Assembly: GCA_018001935.1 (NCBI GenBank)
Contig: JAGNHB010000010.1
Location: 58,369 to 122,368, forward strand
Length of the DNA stretch: 64,000 nt
Direction: 5' to 3'
From: Acidobacteriota bacterium
Lineage (GTDB): Bacteria > Acidobacteriota > JAAYUB01
Below, in pieces: positions 44,288 to 53,548 of this stretch. Under the pieces are notes generated by a model. That model saw only the letters and a list, made by a program, of their open reading frames with translations, did no database searches and was not told the DNA's origin. The first letter of the stretch is position 1; every line of letters begins with the position of its first letter. The position numbers and the translations under genes were made by a program.

Positions 44288-44440
44288 GCTTTCCCTCCAC
44301 CCCGTCCACCGGGTAAGCTGCCATTGTACTTCGGATGGGGGTCGCCTGCAATCGGGAACAAGGGGCATCAGGGGTCCCTCCCGCCCCTTGGCGTGGTTCC
44401 CCGCCGGCGGGCCGGCCCGGCGGACCCGACCAGCCGCCCC

Positions 44441-44489
44441 GATGCGTCCGACCGGCCCGATCCGACCGATCCGCCCGATTCCGGGACCG
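44441..44489. repeat. 9-bp periodic repeat
   Basis: Successive 9-mers GATGCGTCC, GACCGGCCC, GATCCGACC, GATCCGCCC and GATTCCGGG lie in the divergent gap before the FadL-like gene, just upstream of its -35 box. Same period and style as the arrays at 24.15 and 25.79 kb. Confidence 0.6.
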
Positions 44490-44501
44490 AAACAAAAGGG
44501 T

Positions 44502-44530
44502 TTGCCAATCGGGCGTGAACGTGGTACCTT
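44502..44530 (+). promoter_or_regulatory. Promoter of the FadL-like gene
   Basis: TTGCCA (44502-44507), 17-nt spacer, TACCTT (44525-44530), 27 bp before the ATG at 44558. Confidence 0.5.
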
Positions 44531-44557
44531 CCGGCAACACCACCCGGGAGGGGCGTC

Positions 44558-45940
44558 ATGAAGCGAATCGGGACCTCACGCGTCGTGCTGCTGGCCGGGC
44601 TTGCGGCCCTCTGCGCCGGGGCCGCCCTCGCCCAGGGGCCGGGGAGCCTGTTCCCGAACTACCCTTTCTCCAGCTTCCGCTTCAACTTCATCAACCCCGG
44701 GGCCCGGGCCACGGGGATGGGCCAGGCCTTCATCGCCCTGGGGGACGACGCCACGGGGTCCGAGACCAACCCGGCGGGCCTGACCGCTCTGGTCAAGCCC
44801 CAGCTCTTCGCCGAGGGGCGGTGGGTCGTCAACCGGTTCCAGACCCTCCGGATGGTGGTGGGCGAAGCCTCCTACGACCGGTTCTCGGAGGGGACCTTCT
44901 CCCCCACGTTCCTCAGCGTGGTCTACCCTCTGCGGCAGTGGGCCTTCGGCGCCTACCGGCAGGAGTTGGCCAATTACGAGGTCTCCCCGTCGCAGGGACT
45001 GGTGGTGATCCACGACACCCGGTTCCGGCTCACCAACCAGCCCCTCCAGGTCACCCCGTTCGACACCAGGATCCGCATCAAGACGGTCAACTACGGGTTC
45101 TCCCTGGCCCGGCGCTGGGGGGAGCGGGTCAACCTCGGGGTCTCGTTCCGGGCCACCCGTTTCACCGCCCGGTCGGTGGAAACCCAGTCGACCCAGTACC
45201 TGAGTCCCATGGTCGCCACCATCGACGGGTCCACGACGGCGATCCTCCACCACCTCGACGGCGATGACTGGGCCTTCTCCTGGGTGGCGGGCGCCATCGT
45301 CAAGCCCCGCGACAACCTCCGGGTCGGCGCCGTCTACCGGAGCGGGTCCGACCACCCCATGCACATGGTCTACAACGAAAACCTGATGAGCGTGCCCGGG
45401 AACGTCCCCCTCGCCGTCACCGACACGGAGTTCAAGCTCCGGGTCCCGTCGCGTTTCGGCGTGGGGCTCGCCTACCTGCCCACCGAGCACGTCACCTTCA
45501 CCGCCGACCTGATCCAGATCCGTTACGGCGAACTCACGCCGTCCTTCGTGCACCTGATCCAGCGGGAGTTCCGGGACGACTACGCCTTCGAGAACGGCAC
45601 GTCCGTCCGCCTCGGCGCGGAGTACACCGTCTTCTGGGGACGCGTCCCCGTCTCGATCCGGGTGGGCTTCTACACCGACCCGGACAACACCCTGCACTAC
45701 GTCGGGGACCGTCACGGGAACGACGGGATCTGGGCCCTGGCCGGCGTCTATTTCCCGATCAGCCAGATCATCTACAATTTCCCCGCGGCCCAGCGGGCGG
45801 TCTTCCCCGAGAGGGGGACCGACTGCCACCTCACCTTCGGGACGGGCTTCACCTTCCGCAACCACCTGCAGGTCGACTGGGCCGCCGACGTCGCCCGGGA
45901 CCGGGCCTACCTCGTCGTCTCGGCGCTGTATAATTTTTAG
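44558..45940 (+). CDS. OmpP1/FadL-like outer-membrane beta-barrel
   Basis: A 460-aa protein with a signal peptide (VVLLAGLAALCAGAALAQ). The region FINPGARATGMGQAFIALGDDATGSETNPAGLTAL is the characteristic N-terminal plug of the FadL/OmpP1/PorV superfamily. Alternating beta strands follow, ending VVSALYNF with the C-terminal phenylalanine expected of barrel proteins. FadL members let hydrophobic compounds cross the outer membrane; PorV relatives assist type IX secretion. No other type IX genes are seen, so uptake is more likely. ATG follows GGGAGGGG. The stop codon TAG is itself part of the heptamer repeat that follows. Confidence 0.88.
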   Translation: MKRIGTSRVVLLAGLAALCAGAALAQGPGSLFPNYPFSSFRFNFINPGARATGMGQAFIALGDDATGSETNPAGLTALVKPQLFAEGRWVVNRFQTLRMVVGEASYDRFSEGTFSPTFLSVVYPLRQWAFGAYRQELANYEVSPSQGLVVIHDTRFRLTNQPLQVTPFDTRIRIKTVNYGFSLARRWGERVNLGVSFRATRFTARSVETQSTQYLSPMVATIDGSTTAILHHLDGDDWAFSWVAGAIVKPRDNLRVGAVYRSGSDHPMHMVYNENLMSVPGNVPLAVTDTEFKLRVPSRFGVGLAYLPTEHVTFTADLIQIRYGELTPSFVHLIQREFRDDYAFENGTSVRLGAEYTVFWGRVPVSIRVGFYTDPDNTLHYVGDRHGNDGIWALAGVYFPISQIIYNFPAAQRAVFPERGTDCHLTFGTGFTFRNHLQVDWAADVARDRAYLVVSALYNF

Positions 45941-45970
45941 GCTGTAGGCTGTAGGCTGTAGGCTGTAGGT
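45939..45970. repeat. Heptamer repeat (AGGCTGT)n
   Basis: About four and a half copies of AGGCTGT start inside the stop codon of the FadL-like gene. A GGCTGAA/GGCTGATA array at 63.8 kb is of the same kind. Confidence 0.85.
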
Positions 45971-45983
45971 CCGGAGGATTTGT

Positions 45984-46065
45984 CGTCGGGGTCGGCATCG
46001 GCATCGGCATCGGCATCGGTATCGGTATCGCAATCGGTATCGCAATCGCCCTCGCAATCGCCCTC
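45984..46065. repeat. Hexamer microsatellite (GGCATC-like)
   Basis: Runs of GGCATC, then GGTATC, GCAATC and GCCCTC variants decay across about 80 bp. It lies directly after the heptamers and adds nothing coding. Confidence 0.8.
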
Positions 46066-46139
46066 CCCCTCACCTCGAAAACCTTGTATCCCATTTGCAT
46101 TCCCCCCTTCTGCCCTTGACGGCCACGCAGCAGCCCGGG

Positions 46140-46660
46140 AATCGAACGGAAGAGTTTCCGCAGCGCCTTTGTTCGCGCCATCGCCCGGGGGGCGACGGTA
46201 CGTTTTTTCGGGGATGCCGGGAGGCCACGCCCTCCCCCCGCCGCCTAAGGGGCGGGGGAAGGACGGCTCGGGGTGCGCGGGTTCCCGGGGCGGCGCCGCG
46301 GACGCCCGTTGCCTCGTCGCGCCCTGTTCCGGTCCCCCGGCGTCCGCGGCTTGCCCCCGGAACGCGGCGGAAGGTGAAGGGAACGCACCCTGAAAGGGTG
46401 CGGGGAAGGCGGCAAGCCCCCGGACCGTAATGCGGCACTCGGAGAGGCGGTCAGAGGACCCGACGAATGGCAACACAAATGAGCAATGGGTGCCAGGCAC
46501 TATCTGAAGCCAATCCTCCGCGCGGCCGCGCATCCCGAAGGGATGCGGGATTTTAGCCGGCGGGTACTCCACCGGAGGTGGTGTTCCCGCCGGAAAAGCC
46601 GGCAGCAGGAAGACCGGCGCCCCGGAGGCGGCGCCGGAAAAAGGTCCACGGGTCATCCTG
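46140..46660. repeat. Dispersed palindromic repeats downstream of the FadL-like gene
   Basis: This holds a CGCCTTTGTTCGCGCCATCG hairpin (46161-46209) like those at 15.6 and 34.7 kb, GCACCC-TGAAA-GGGTGC near 46386-46402, GTGCCAGGCACTATC (46490-46504, reverse complement of copies at 7265 and 8678), a TTAGCCGGCGGGTACTCC / GTTCCCGCCGG pair (about 46552-46594), and GGCGCC...GGAGGCGGCGCC with AAAGGTCCACGGG (46617-46652). All have counterparts in the 7.3-7.5 or 8.6-9.0 kb gaps. Confidence 0.65.
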
Positions 46661-46809
46661 CAAAATAATTTCTAAATCTCTGCCCGTGCCGGGAAGATTT
46701 TCCGAACGTGCGTGAGTAGGTGAAGGAGCCGTGCCGATACAAGGTCACGCCGGCCGGATCGTCGCGGAGTTCAGCGAGCGGATCCGACTGAGTGCCGCCA
46801 GACTGTTGT

Positions 46810-47042
46810 GGAGTGCGGCGCGAAGTTCTGACGGAGCGCCGCTTTGAAGTAGGCCTCACGGAAAGGCGCGAAGGCTTCCGGAGCGCCGTTCGAGGAGGGT
46901 GGCGCCCGGGTGCCGGCGACACACGACGTGTCCACACAAGCTTTGGAAACTTCGAAAGACGGCCGGGCCGGGTTCCGCGCCGCTCCGGCGGCCTGCGCGG
47001 CGCGGGGAAAGCGGCGCTCCGGCGGCCTTCGCGCCGCACTCC
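46810..47042. repeat. Element bounded by 35-bp inverted repeats
   Basis: Left arm 46810-46845 (GGAGTGCGGCGCGAAG...CGGAGCGCCGCTTT) and right arm 47008-47042 are near-perfect inverted copies differing only in a 6-nt centre. Between them lie 162 bp with further GGAGCGCCG-type hairpins and no gene. It ends 32 bp beyond the uvrA stop. With the features above it accounts for the 1.1-kb gap 45941-47073. Confidence 0.75.
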
Positions 47043-47073
47043 GCGGCCGGCGGACGGAAGCCGGCGCCACCAC

Positions 47074-49908
47074 TTACAGGAGAGATTGAAGATATTTACC
47101 CGTCCAGGAGTCGGGGTGGGCCGCCACTGTCTCCGGCGTGCCCTCGGCCACGACGAGGCCGCCGCCGTCGCCGCCCTCGGGACCGAGGTCGACGATCCAG
47201 TCGGCGGCGCGAACGGCGTCCAGGTTGTGCTCGATGACCACCACGGTGTTCCCGGCGTCCGTGAGGCGCTGCAGGACCTCCATGAGCTTCCGCACGTCCT
47301 CGAAGTGAAGCCCCGTGGTGGGCTCGTCCAGGACGTAGAGGGTCCTCCCCGTGGCCGTGCGGGACAGTTCCCTGGAGAGCTTGATGCGCTGGGCCTCGCC
47401 CCCCGAGAGCGTGGGGGAGGGCTGCCCCAGGTGGACGTAGCCGAGCCCGACGTCCACCAGGGTGTCCAGGATCTTCCGGATGCGCGGGAAGTTGATGAAG
47501 AGGTCCCGGGCGTCCTCCACGGGCGTCTCGAGGATTTCCGCGATGTTGAGCCCCTTGAACCGAACCTTCAGCGTCGCCTCGTTGAAGCGCTTGCCGTGGC
47601 AGGCCTCGCACGGCACGTACATGTCGGGCAGGAAGTGCATCTCCACCTTGATGAGGCCGTCCCCCTTGCAGGTCTCGCAGCGGCCGCCCTTGACGTTGAA
47701 GCTGAAGCGCCCCGGCTTGTAGCCGTTGGCCCGGGCCTCCTTCTGGCCGGCGAAGACCTCCCGGATCAGGTCGAAGACCTTGACGTAGGTGGCGGGGTTG
47801 GAGCGGGGGGTCCGCCCGATGGGCTTCTGGTCGATCTCGATGACCTTGTCGACCCGGTCGGCGCCGTCGAGCCCCTCGAAGGGGATGGCCCGGACGGCCT
47901 CCAGCCGGAAGTGCTTCCGCAAGGCGGGCAGCAGGACCTGGTTGACCAGGCTGCTCTTCCCGGCCCCGGAGATCCCCGTCACGAAGGTGAGGGTGCCCAG
48001 GGGGAAGCGCACGTCGACCCCCTTGAGGTTGTTGGCCCGGGCGCCGCGGACGGTGAGCCACTCCGACGCCGTGCGCCGTTTCGGCGGCAGGGGGATCTCC
48101 CGCCGGCCGGCGAGGTACGCGCCCGTGAGGGAGGCCTTGTCCCGGACCAGCTTCGCCGGCGGCCCGGCGAAGACCACCTGCCCGCCCCGGCCGCCCGCCC
48201 CGGGCCCGAAGTCGATGACGTGGTCGGCTTCCAGGATGGTCTCCCGGTCGTGCTCCACCACCACCACGGTGTTCCCCAGGTCGCGCAGCCGCTGGAGGGT
48301 CCCGATGAGCCGGCGGTTGTCCCGCTGGTGGAGCCCGATGCTGGGCTCGTCCAGGACGTAGGTCACACCGGTCAGCTCCGTGCCGAGCTGGGAGGCCAGG
48401 CGGATGCGCTGCGACTCGCCCCCCGAGAGCGTCGGGCCGGTCCGTTCCAGCGAGAGGTAGCCCAGCCCCACGTTGGCCAGGAAGCGGAGCCGGTTGCCCA
48501 CCTCCTTGAGGAGTTCCCCGGCGACAGCGGCCCGGGACCCCGCCAGGTCGAGGCCGTCGAGGGCCGTCAGCAGCTCGCCGATGGACAGGCGGCACATCTG
48601 CACGATGGACATTCCCCCGACCCGCACCCAGCGCGCCTCCGGGCGGAGCCGCTCGCCGCCGCAGGTGGAGCAGGTCCGGTCCGAGAAGTACTTCATGTAG
48701 TACTTCCGGGCGTCCTCCGACTGGGTCTGCTTCAGGCGCCGGACCAGGGTGTTGAGGATCCCTTCCACCCGGGAGTGGAAGCGGAACTCGCTGGTGGCGC
48801 CCTTGTAGTGGAACTGGATCCGCTTCCCCCGGCTGCCGTGCAACAGCACCTCCACTTGCTCCGGCGGCAGCTGATCGAGAGGGATGTCCAGCGGGATGCC
48901 GTAATGCCGGCAGACGTTGTCGATGTACTTCCACGTCCACCCTTCCCGCCGGCGGATGAAGCCGGCCCAGGGCTCGATGGCCCCATCGGCCAGGGAGAGG
49001 GAGCGGTCGGGGATCACCTTGTCGGGGTCCATCTCGATGCGGGTCCCGAGGCCGTTGCACTCCCGGCACATCCCCTGGGGCGAGTTGAAGGAGAAGAGCT
49101 GGGGGCTCAGCTCCGGGTAGGAGATGCCGCACCAGACGCAGGCGTTGTGCTCGCTGAAGAGCCGTTCCTCGCCGTCCGGGACCGCCGCCGAGAGGATGCC
49201 GCCGCCCACCCGCAGGGCCGTCTCCACCGAGTCGGTGAGGCGGTCCCGCACGGCCTCGTTGACCACCAGGCGGTCCACCACCACCTCCACCGTGTGCTTG
49301 CGCTTCTTGTCCAGGGGGACGGGGCCCTCCAGGAGCTTCACCTCGCCGTCCACCCGGGCCCGGGTGAAGCCGTCCCGGCGGGCCTGTTCGAGGACGTCCC
49401 GGTGCTCCCCCTTCCGCGCGCGCACCAGGGGCGCGAGGATGAGCAGTTTCGTCCCGGGCGGGAGCCGGAGGAGTTCCTCCACGATCTGCTGGGCGCTCTG
49501 CTCGGAGACCGGGCGGCCGCACCCGTGGCAGTGCTGGGTCCCCACCCGGGCGAAGAGCACCCGGAGGTGGTCGTGGATCTCGGTGATGGTCCCCACGGTG
49601 GAGCGGGGGTTGGTCCCCGCGGACTTCTGGTCGATGGCGATGGTGGGCGTCAGGCCGCGGATGGCGTCGTAACGGGGCTTCTCCATCTGCCCGAGGAACT
49701 GACGGGCGTAGGAGGAGAGGGACTCGACGTAGCGCCGCTGCCCCTCGGCGAAGAGGGTGTCGAAGGCCAGGCTGGACTTGCCGGACCCGCTGACGCCGGT
49801 GCAGACCACCAGCCGGTTCTTGGGGATCTCGACGCGGACGTGCCGAAGGTTGTGCTCCGCGGCGCCCTCGATGACGATGGAGTCCGCCGGTTTGCTCGGT
49901 TTGGACAT
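47074..49908 (-). CDS. uvrA: Excinuclease ABC subunit A
   Basis: A 944-aa damage-recognition ATPase of nucleotide excision repair that loads UvrB on lesions. It has two ABC modules: Walker A in VCTGVSGSGKSSLAFDTLFAEGQRRY (about 31-56) and in FVTGISGAGKSSLVNQVLLPAL; signature LSGGESQRIRLASQLG and LSGGEAQRIKLSRELS; and Walker B in VLDEPSIGLHQRDN and VLDEPTTGLHFEDV. Zinc modules are CHGCG...CVWCG...CRECNG, CSTCGGERL, and CETCKGDG...CEACHGKR. Length is standard. ATG 49908 matches the family start; the ribosome-binding site is weak (GAGAGGG). The gene follows the carbonic anhydrase-SPOR gene by 8 bp on the same strand. Confidence 0.98.
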   Translation of the reverse strand: MSKPSKPADSIVIEGAAEHNLRHVRVEIPKNRLVVCTGVSGSGKSSLAFDTLFAEGQRRYVESLSSYARQFLGQMEKPRYDAIRGLTPTIAIDQKSAGTNPRSTVGTITEIHDHLRVLFARVGTQHCHGCGRPVSEQSAQQIVEELLRLPPGTKLLILAPLVRARKGEHRDVLEQARRDGFTRARVDGEVKLLEGPVPLDKKRKHTVEVVVDRLVVNEAVRDRLTDSVETALRVGGGILSAAVPDGEERLFSEHNACVWCGISYPELSPQLFSFNSPQGMCRECNGLGTRIEMDPDKVIPDRSLSLADGAIEPWAGFIRRREGWTWKYIDNVCRHYGIPLDIPLDQLPPEQVEVLLHGSRGKRIQFHYKGATSEFRFHSRVEGILNTLVRRLKQTQSEDARKYYMKYFSDRTCSTCGGERLRPEARWVRVGGMSIVQMCRLSIGELLTALDGLDLAGSRAAVAGELLKEVGNRLRFLANVGLGYLSLERTGPTLSGGESQRIRLASQLGTELTGVTYVLDEPSIGLHQRDNRRLIGTLQRLRDLGNTVVVVEHDRETILEADHVIDFGPGAGGRGGQVVFAGPPAKLVRDKASLTGAYLAGRREIPLPPKRRTASEWLTVRGARANNLKGVDVRFPLGTLTFVTGISGAGKSSLVNQVLLPALRKHFRLEAVRAIPFEGLDGADRVDKVIEIDQKPIGRTPRSNPATYVKVFDLIREVFAGQKEARANGYKPGRFSFNVKGGRCETCKGDGLIKVEMHFLPDMYVPCEACHGKRFNEATLKVRFKGLNIAEILETPVEDARDLFINFPRIRKILDTLVDVGLGYVHLGQPSPTLSGGEAQRIKLSRELSRTATGRTLYVLDEPTTGLHFEDVRKLMEVLQRLTDAGNTVVVIEHNLDAVRAADWIVDLGPEGGDGGGLVVAEGTPETVAAHPDSWTGKYLQSLL

Positions 49909-49916
49909 GGGCCCTC

Positions 49917-51344
49917 TCAGCGCTTCCGGCTCTTTTCGAAGGCCACGGCTTCCGCGAGGGTCCCAAAGCCCGCGACGCGAACCCGGTACCAGGTCCCGTC
50001 GGCCGTCCCGGCCACGACGAAAGCGGCCAGTTTCTTCGCCCTCAGGCGGGCGGCTTCCCCTTCCGCCACCTCCCGTTTCCGGAAGGCGGACACTTGAACG
50101 CAGTACTGCTTCCCGTCGGTGAAGATGTTGGGCCGGGCTTTCCGCTCCGCGGCCACGTTGTAACCTCCCGTGGATTCGAGTGATTCGACGGAGACCTTCT
50201 CCGGGGCCGGCCGGGTCGTCCCGGCGGGCAAGGGGGCGGGTTCCGCCGGGTGGGGAGCTTCGGGCGCCGGGGGTCGGGATGCGGCCGGGCGGGCCGGATC
50301 CGGGGTCGGGGGGACGACCGCCGGCGCCGTTGCGGCCGCCGCCGGGGCCTTTGCGGGAGCCGCTGTCGGCGCCGTTGCGGCCGCCGCCGCCGGGGCCTTT
50401 GCGGGAGCCGCTGTCGGCGCCGTTGCGGCCGCCGCCGCCGGGGCCTTCGCGGGAGCCGCTGCCGGCGCCGGGACGGTTATCGGCGACAAACCGACATCCA
50501 TGAACAGCTTCAGCCCCTCCCCGATGGCCACGTCCCCCATCATCCGGAGTTCGCCCGTGTCGATTTCGTACACCGCGCCCAGGAGGCGGAGCCGGCCGGT
50601 TTTGACCCGTTCGGCGATGAGGGTGCTGTTTTTCAGGCAACGGCTCATCTGGAGAAAGACGTTCAACTGGGTCGCCCGACGGATAAAGGACGCCTCGTCG
50701 CCGGCCTCCCTCCGGGCCCAGGTGCAGGCCGGCTGGATGCGGGCGACGATGTCCCCGACCCCGCCGACGTGAGCTTCCCCGGTGCAGGCATCGCGGACCA
50801 GCCCGCAACCGGTGTGCCCCATGAAGAGGATCACGGGGACCCCCATCCGGCCCACCGCGTCCTCCAGGCTGCCCATGGTCACGGGGTCGATCACCCCCGC
50901 CGCCACGCGGACCACGTAGAGGCGGCCCAGGTCCTCGTCGAAGATCAGCTCGGGCGGCACGCGGGAGTCCGAGCAGGTCAGGACGGCGGCGTAGGGCCGC
51001 TGGGCCTGCCGCAGCTCCTCCCGGCGCCGGTCGTAGTTCCGCTCGGAGAATCGCCCCGAACGGTAACGTTCGTAGCCCTTGGTCAGCCGCCACAACGCCT
51101 CGTCGGCCGTCAACGGCCGCTCCGGCGCGACGGTGGAGGGCGCCGCGGCCGGCGGGGGGGGCGGCGGCGGTACGGTTCCCTGGGCCGCGGCCCGGCCGGG
51201 GCCCAGGGAGAGCGCCGCCAGGAAAACCAGGGCGAGCCGCGGACCGCGCGTCCACGGCCGCTGTGAGCGCCGCGCCGCCCTTCGGGGCTCGAAGTCCCGG
51301 AGGGTGGCGGGCCCGGGCGCGAAAGGCTGATCGGTGAATTCCAT
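49917..51344 (-). CDS. Exported beta-carbonic anhydrase fused to a SPOR domain
   Basis: A 475-aa protein. An export signal (RLALVFLAALSLGPGRAAAQ, after a long basic start) and a Pro/Ala linker lead to a beta-carbonic anhydrase domain with AVLTCSDSRVPPELIFDEDLG (zinc Cys about 124) and LFMGHTGCGLV (zinc His and Cys about 172-175). A spacer of AAPAKAPAAAA-type repeats (three 48-bp DNA repeats at about 50319-50470) precedes a C-terminal SPOR domain (YCVQVSAFRKREVAEGEAARLRAKKLAAFVVAGTADGTWYRVRVAGFGTLAEAVAF), which binds denuded peptidoglycan. It should hydrate CO2 in the periplasm at division sites. ATG 51344 has GGGAG 7 nt upstream. Confidence 0.9.
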   Translation of the reverse strand: MEFTDQPFAPGPATLRDFEPRRAARRSQRPWTRGPRLALVFLAALSLGPGRAAAQGTVPPPPPPPAAAPSTVAPERPLTADEALWRLTKGYERYRSGRFSERNYDRRREELRQAQRPYAAVLTCSDSRVPPELIFDEDLGRLYVVRVAAGVIDPVTMGSLEDAVGRMGVPVILFMGHTGCGLVRDACTGEAHVGGVGDIVARIQPACTWARREAGDEASFIRRATQLNVFLQMSRCLKNSTLIAERVKTGRLRLLGAVYEIDTGELRMMGDVAIGEGLKLFMDVGLSPITVPAPAAAPAKAPAAAAATAPTAAPAKAPAAAAATAPTAAPAKAPAAAATAPAVVPPTPDPARPAASRPPAPEAPHPAEPAPLPAGTTRPAPEKVSVESLESTGGYNVAAERKARPNIFTDGKQYCVQVSAFRKREVAEGEAARLRAKKLAAFVVAGTADGTWYRVRVAGFGTLAEAVAFEKSRKR

Positions 51345-51434
51345 GTTCACACTCCCTGTCCGCTTCGATCGTCCAACCGTTCATTGTAGCGGAAGTGCCC
51401 GGAATCGCCAACCGGAATCGACCCCCGAATGCTG

Positions 51435-51463
51435 TTGCTTGCGGGGCGCCAGGGGACTATAAT
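51435..51463 (+). promoter_or_regulatory. Promoter of the PgpH-like gene
   Basis: TTGCTT (51435-51440), 17-nt spacer, TATAAT (51458-51463), 42 bp before the ATG at 51506. Confidence 0.65.
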
Positions 51464-51505
51464 GGATATGTTTGAGCGACGGAATCGGACGGCTTTCGGG
51501 ACGCG

Positions 51506-53545
51506 ATGCTCACTTTACTGATTTTCCTCGGGTTCGCCTTCCTCATCGGCCTCTGCGCGATCTTCATCCTGGTTTACATGCGGATGCGGTCCAACAAGGA
51601 CACGCGGCGGACCACCTCCATCCTCTCCGCCATTGCCGCCAAGGAAGAGGATTTCGAGGCCGAGGTCGATTTCCGGGAGTTCGAGAGCCACCGCCACTGG
51701 ATATCCCGCATCTCGGGGCTCCGCTTCATCCTGAGCGTCATCTTCGCCCTCTTCCTGCTCTTCCTGGCCACCTTCGAGTACTGGGTCAAGTACTTCCCCG
51801 AGCCCCGGCTGGGGGAGGAGTACCCAGTCACCATCCGGGCCACCTACAACTACCAGGAGTCCACGCCGCGCACCCTGCTCAACCGGCACCTCTTCTCGGG
51901 GGACAACAGCATCGTCATCGCCCGGGGGCAACGGATCGAGCAGTCCGACATCGTCCGCTACCGGGAATTCATGGCCCGGCGAGGCTACCCCGCCCCCGAG
52001 CTGCTCCTGGGGTACTTCCTGATCTTCCTGCTCTTCGTCCTCTTCATGGTGTACTGGCTGAGCATGCTCACCACCGAAATCCACCCCGAGGACAACCGGA
52101 CCCTGATCTTCCTCCTGCTGGTGATCCTCCTCGTGGTGTCGGCCAGCCGGGTCCTCTACCTGACGGAGATCTTTTCCCTCTATTACATTCCCGTCTCCAT
52201 GATCGGCATCCTGGTGGCCATCCTGGTCTCGAACCGGATCGTCCCCTCGGTGGTCATCTTCGCCGACTTCTTCATCGGGATGATGACCGGGTTCAACTTC
52301 CGGCTCGTGATGATCCTGTTCGCCGGCAGCATGGTGACCGTCTTCCTCTCCCAGCGGATCAAGCGGCGCTCGGAGGTGCTGGCCACCGGCCTCATCGCCG
52401 GGGTCATCAAGTTCGTCCTCTTCGGCTGCCTGCTCCTGGTCACCCACGAGATCCACGTGGAGACCTTCCTGGACCTCCGGGGGTTCCTGTCGAAGGACGC
52501 GATCGCCTGCCTCGCGGGCGGCCTGATCTCCGGCTTCATCGCCCTCGCCCTGATCCCGTTCATCGAGAAGGTCTTCGGCTACGCGTCCCCCTTCCGGCTC
52601 CAGGAGCTGGCCGACCTGGACAACGAACTGCTCCGCCAGCTCTACCTCAAGGCCCCCGGGACCTACCACCACTCCATGGCCGTGGCCAACCTGGGCGAGA
52701 TCGCCGCCAACGAGATCGGGGCCGACGCGCTCCTGGTCCGCGTCGCCGGCTACTACCACGACATCGGGAAAATCTTCACCCCGAAGTATTTCGTCGAGAA
52801 CATCCCCCCCGGGGAAGCCAACCCCCACGACGGCATCAAGCCCTACATGAGCGCGAAGATCCTCAAGTCCCACATCTCGCGGGGGATGGAACTGGGGCGC
52901 CGGCACCACCTGCCCGCGAAGATCCTCGATTTCATCCCCCAGCACCACGGGACGTCCACCATCGACTACTTCTACGAGAAGGCGAAGAACACGGCCAACC
53001 CGGGTAGCACGGACCCCGGCGTCCTCTCGCCCCGCTACTACTCCTACGGCGGGCCCCGGCCGCGGAACCGGGAAACCGCCATCCTGATGATCGCGGATTC
53101 CGTGGAGGCCGCCGCCCGGGTCCTGTCGGACCACTCCGAGGAGACCCTCCTCAAGGCCATCGAGAAGATCATCGCCCGAAAGCTGGAACTGGGGCAGTTC
53201 GACGATTCGCCCCTGTCCACCGCCGAACTCCGGAAGATTGCCTACGCCCTGGCGAGAGCGCTTTCCTCCTCCTCCCACAAGCGCATCGATTACCCCAAGA
53301 ACTCGGGGATCCACTCCCAGTTCCACAGCGAGGCGAACGGCGGAACGGGGGCCGAGACCCAGCCCGTTCCCGCCCAGGCGACGCCCGGCATCAGCGTGTC
53401 CGGGGCCCCCTTCACGCCGGCCCCCGCCGGGACCAACCCGGGGGCGGGGCCCCTCACGCCGCCCCCGCGGAAAGCCGCGGATGTCGCTGCCGAGGGGAAC
53501 GGGAAAACCCGGAAACCCGACAAACCCGAAAAAAGAGCGGAGTGA
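51506..53545 (+). CDS. Membrane HD phosphohydrolase, PgpH-like (7TM-HD)
   Basis: A 679-aa inner-membrane protein. One N-terminal helix, a second helix (FILSVIFALFLLFLATF), an extracytoplasmic stretch, then about seven TM helices (residues about 165-365) precede a cytosolic HD domain with LYLKAPGTYHHSMAVANLGEIAANEIGADALLVRVAGYYHDIGKIFTPKYFVEN (HD about 417), IPQHHGTSTIDYFYEKA and ILMIADSVEAAAR. This is the PgpH layout that hydrolyses c-di-AMP; in PgpH the extracytoplasmic domain is larger. The tail is Pro/Ala-rich and disordered. The gene is 3 bp from ridA, so the two are co-transcribed. Confidence 0.92.
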   Translation: MLTLLIFLGFAFLIGLCAIFILVYMRMRSNKDTRRTTSILSAIAAKEEDFEAEVDFREFESHRHWISRISGLRFILSVIFALFLLFLATFEYWVKYFPEPRLGEEYPVTIRATYNYQESTPRTLLNRHLFSGDNSIVIARGQRIEQSDIVRYREFMARRGYPAPELLLGYFLIFLLFVLFMVYWLSMLTTEIHPEDNRTLIFLLLVILLVVSASRVLYLTEIFSLYYIPVSMIGILVAILVSNRIVPSVVIFADFFIGMMTGFNFRLVMILFAGSMVTVFLSQRIKRRSEVLATGLIAGVIKFVLFGCLLLVTHEIHVETFLDLRGFLSKDAIACLAGGLISGFIALALIPFIEKVFGYASPFRLQELADLDNELLRQLYLKAPGTYHHSMAVANLGEIAANEIGADALLVRVAGYYHDIGKIFTPKYFVENIPPGEANPHDGIKPYMSAKILKSHISRGMELGRRHHLPAKILDFIPQHHGTSTIDYFYEKAKNTANPGSTDPGVLSPRYYSYGGPRPRNRETAILMIADSVEAAARVLSDHSEETLLKAIEKIIARKLELGQFDDSPLSTAELRKIAYALARALSSSSHKRIDYPKNSGIHSQFHSEANGGTGAETQPVPAQATPGISVSGAPFTPAPAGTNPGAGPLTPPPRKAADVAAEGNGKTRKPDKPEKRAE

Positions 53546-53548
53546 CCC

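Noticed and set aside
42402..44543. 713-codon minus-strand ORF overlapping the LptC/LptA-like gene
   Set aside because: Different frame of the same DNA, Gly/Arg/Pro-rich, without OstA phrases; the other frame has the anchor and repeats.
46653..47039. 128-codon minus-strand ORF next to uvrA
   Set aside because: It spans an inverted-repeat element; composition is repeat-derived and no ribosome site is seen.
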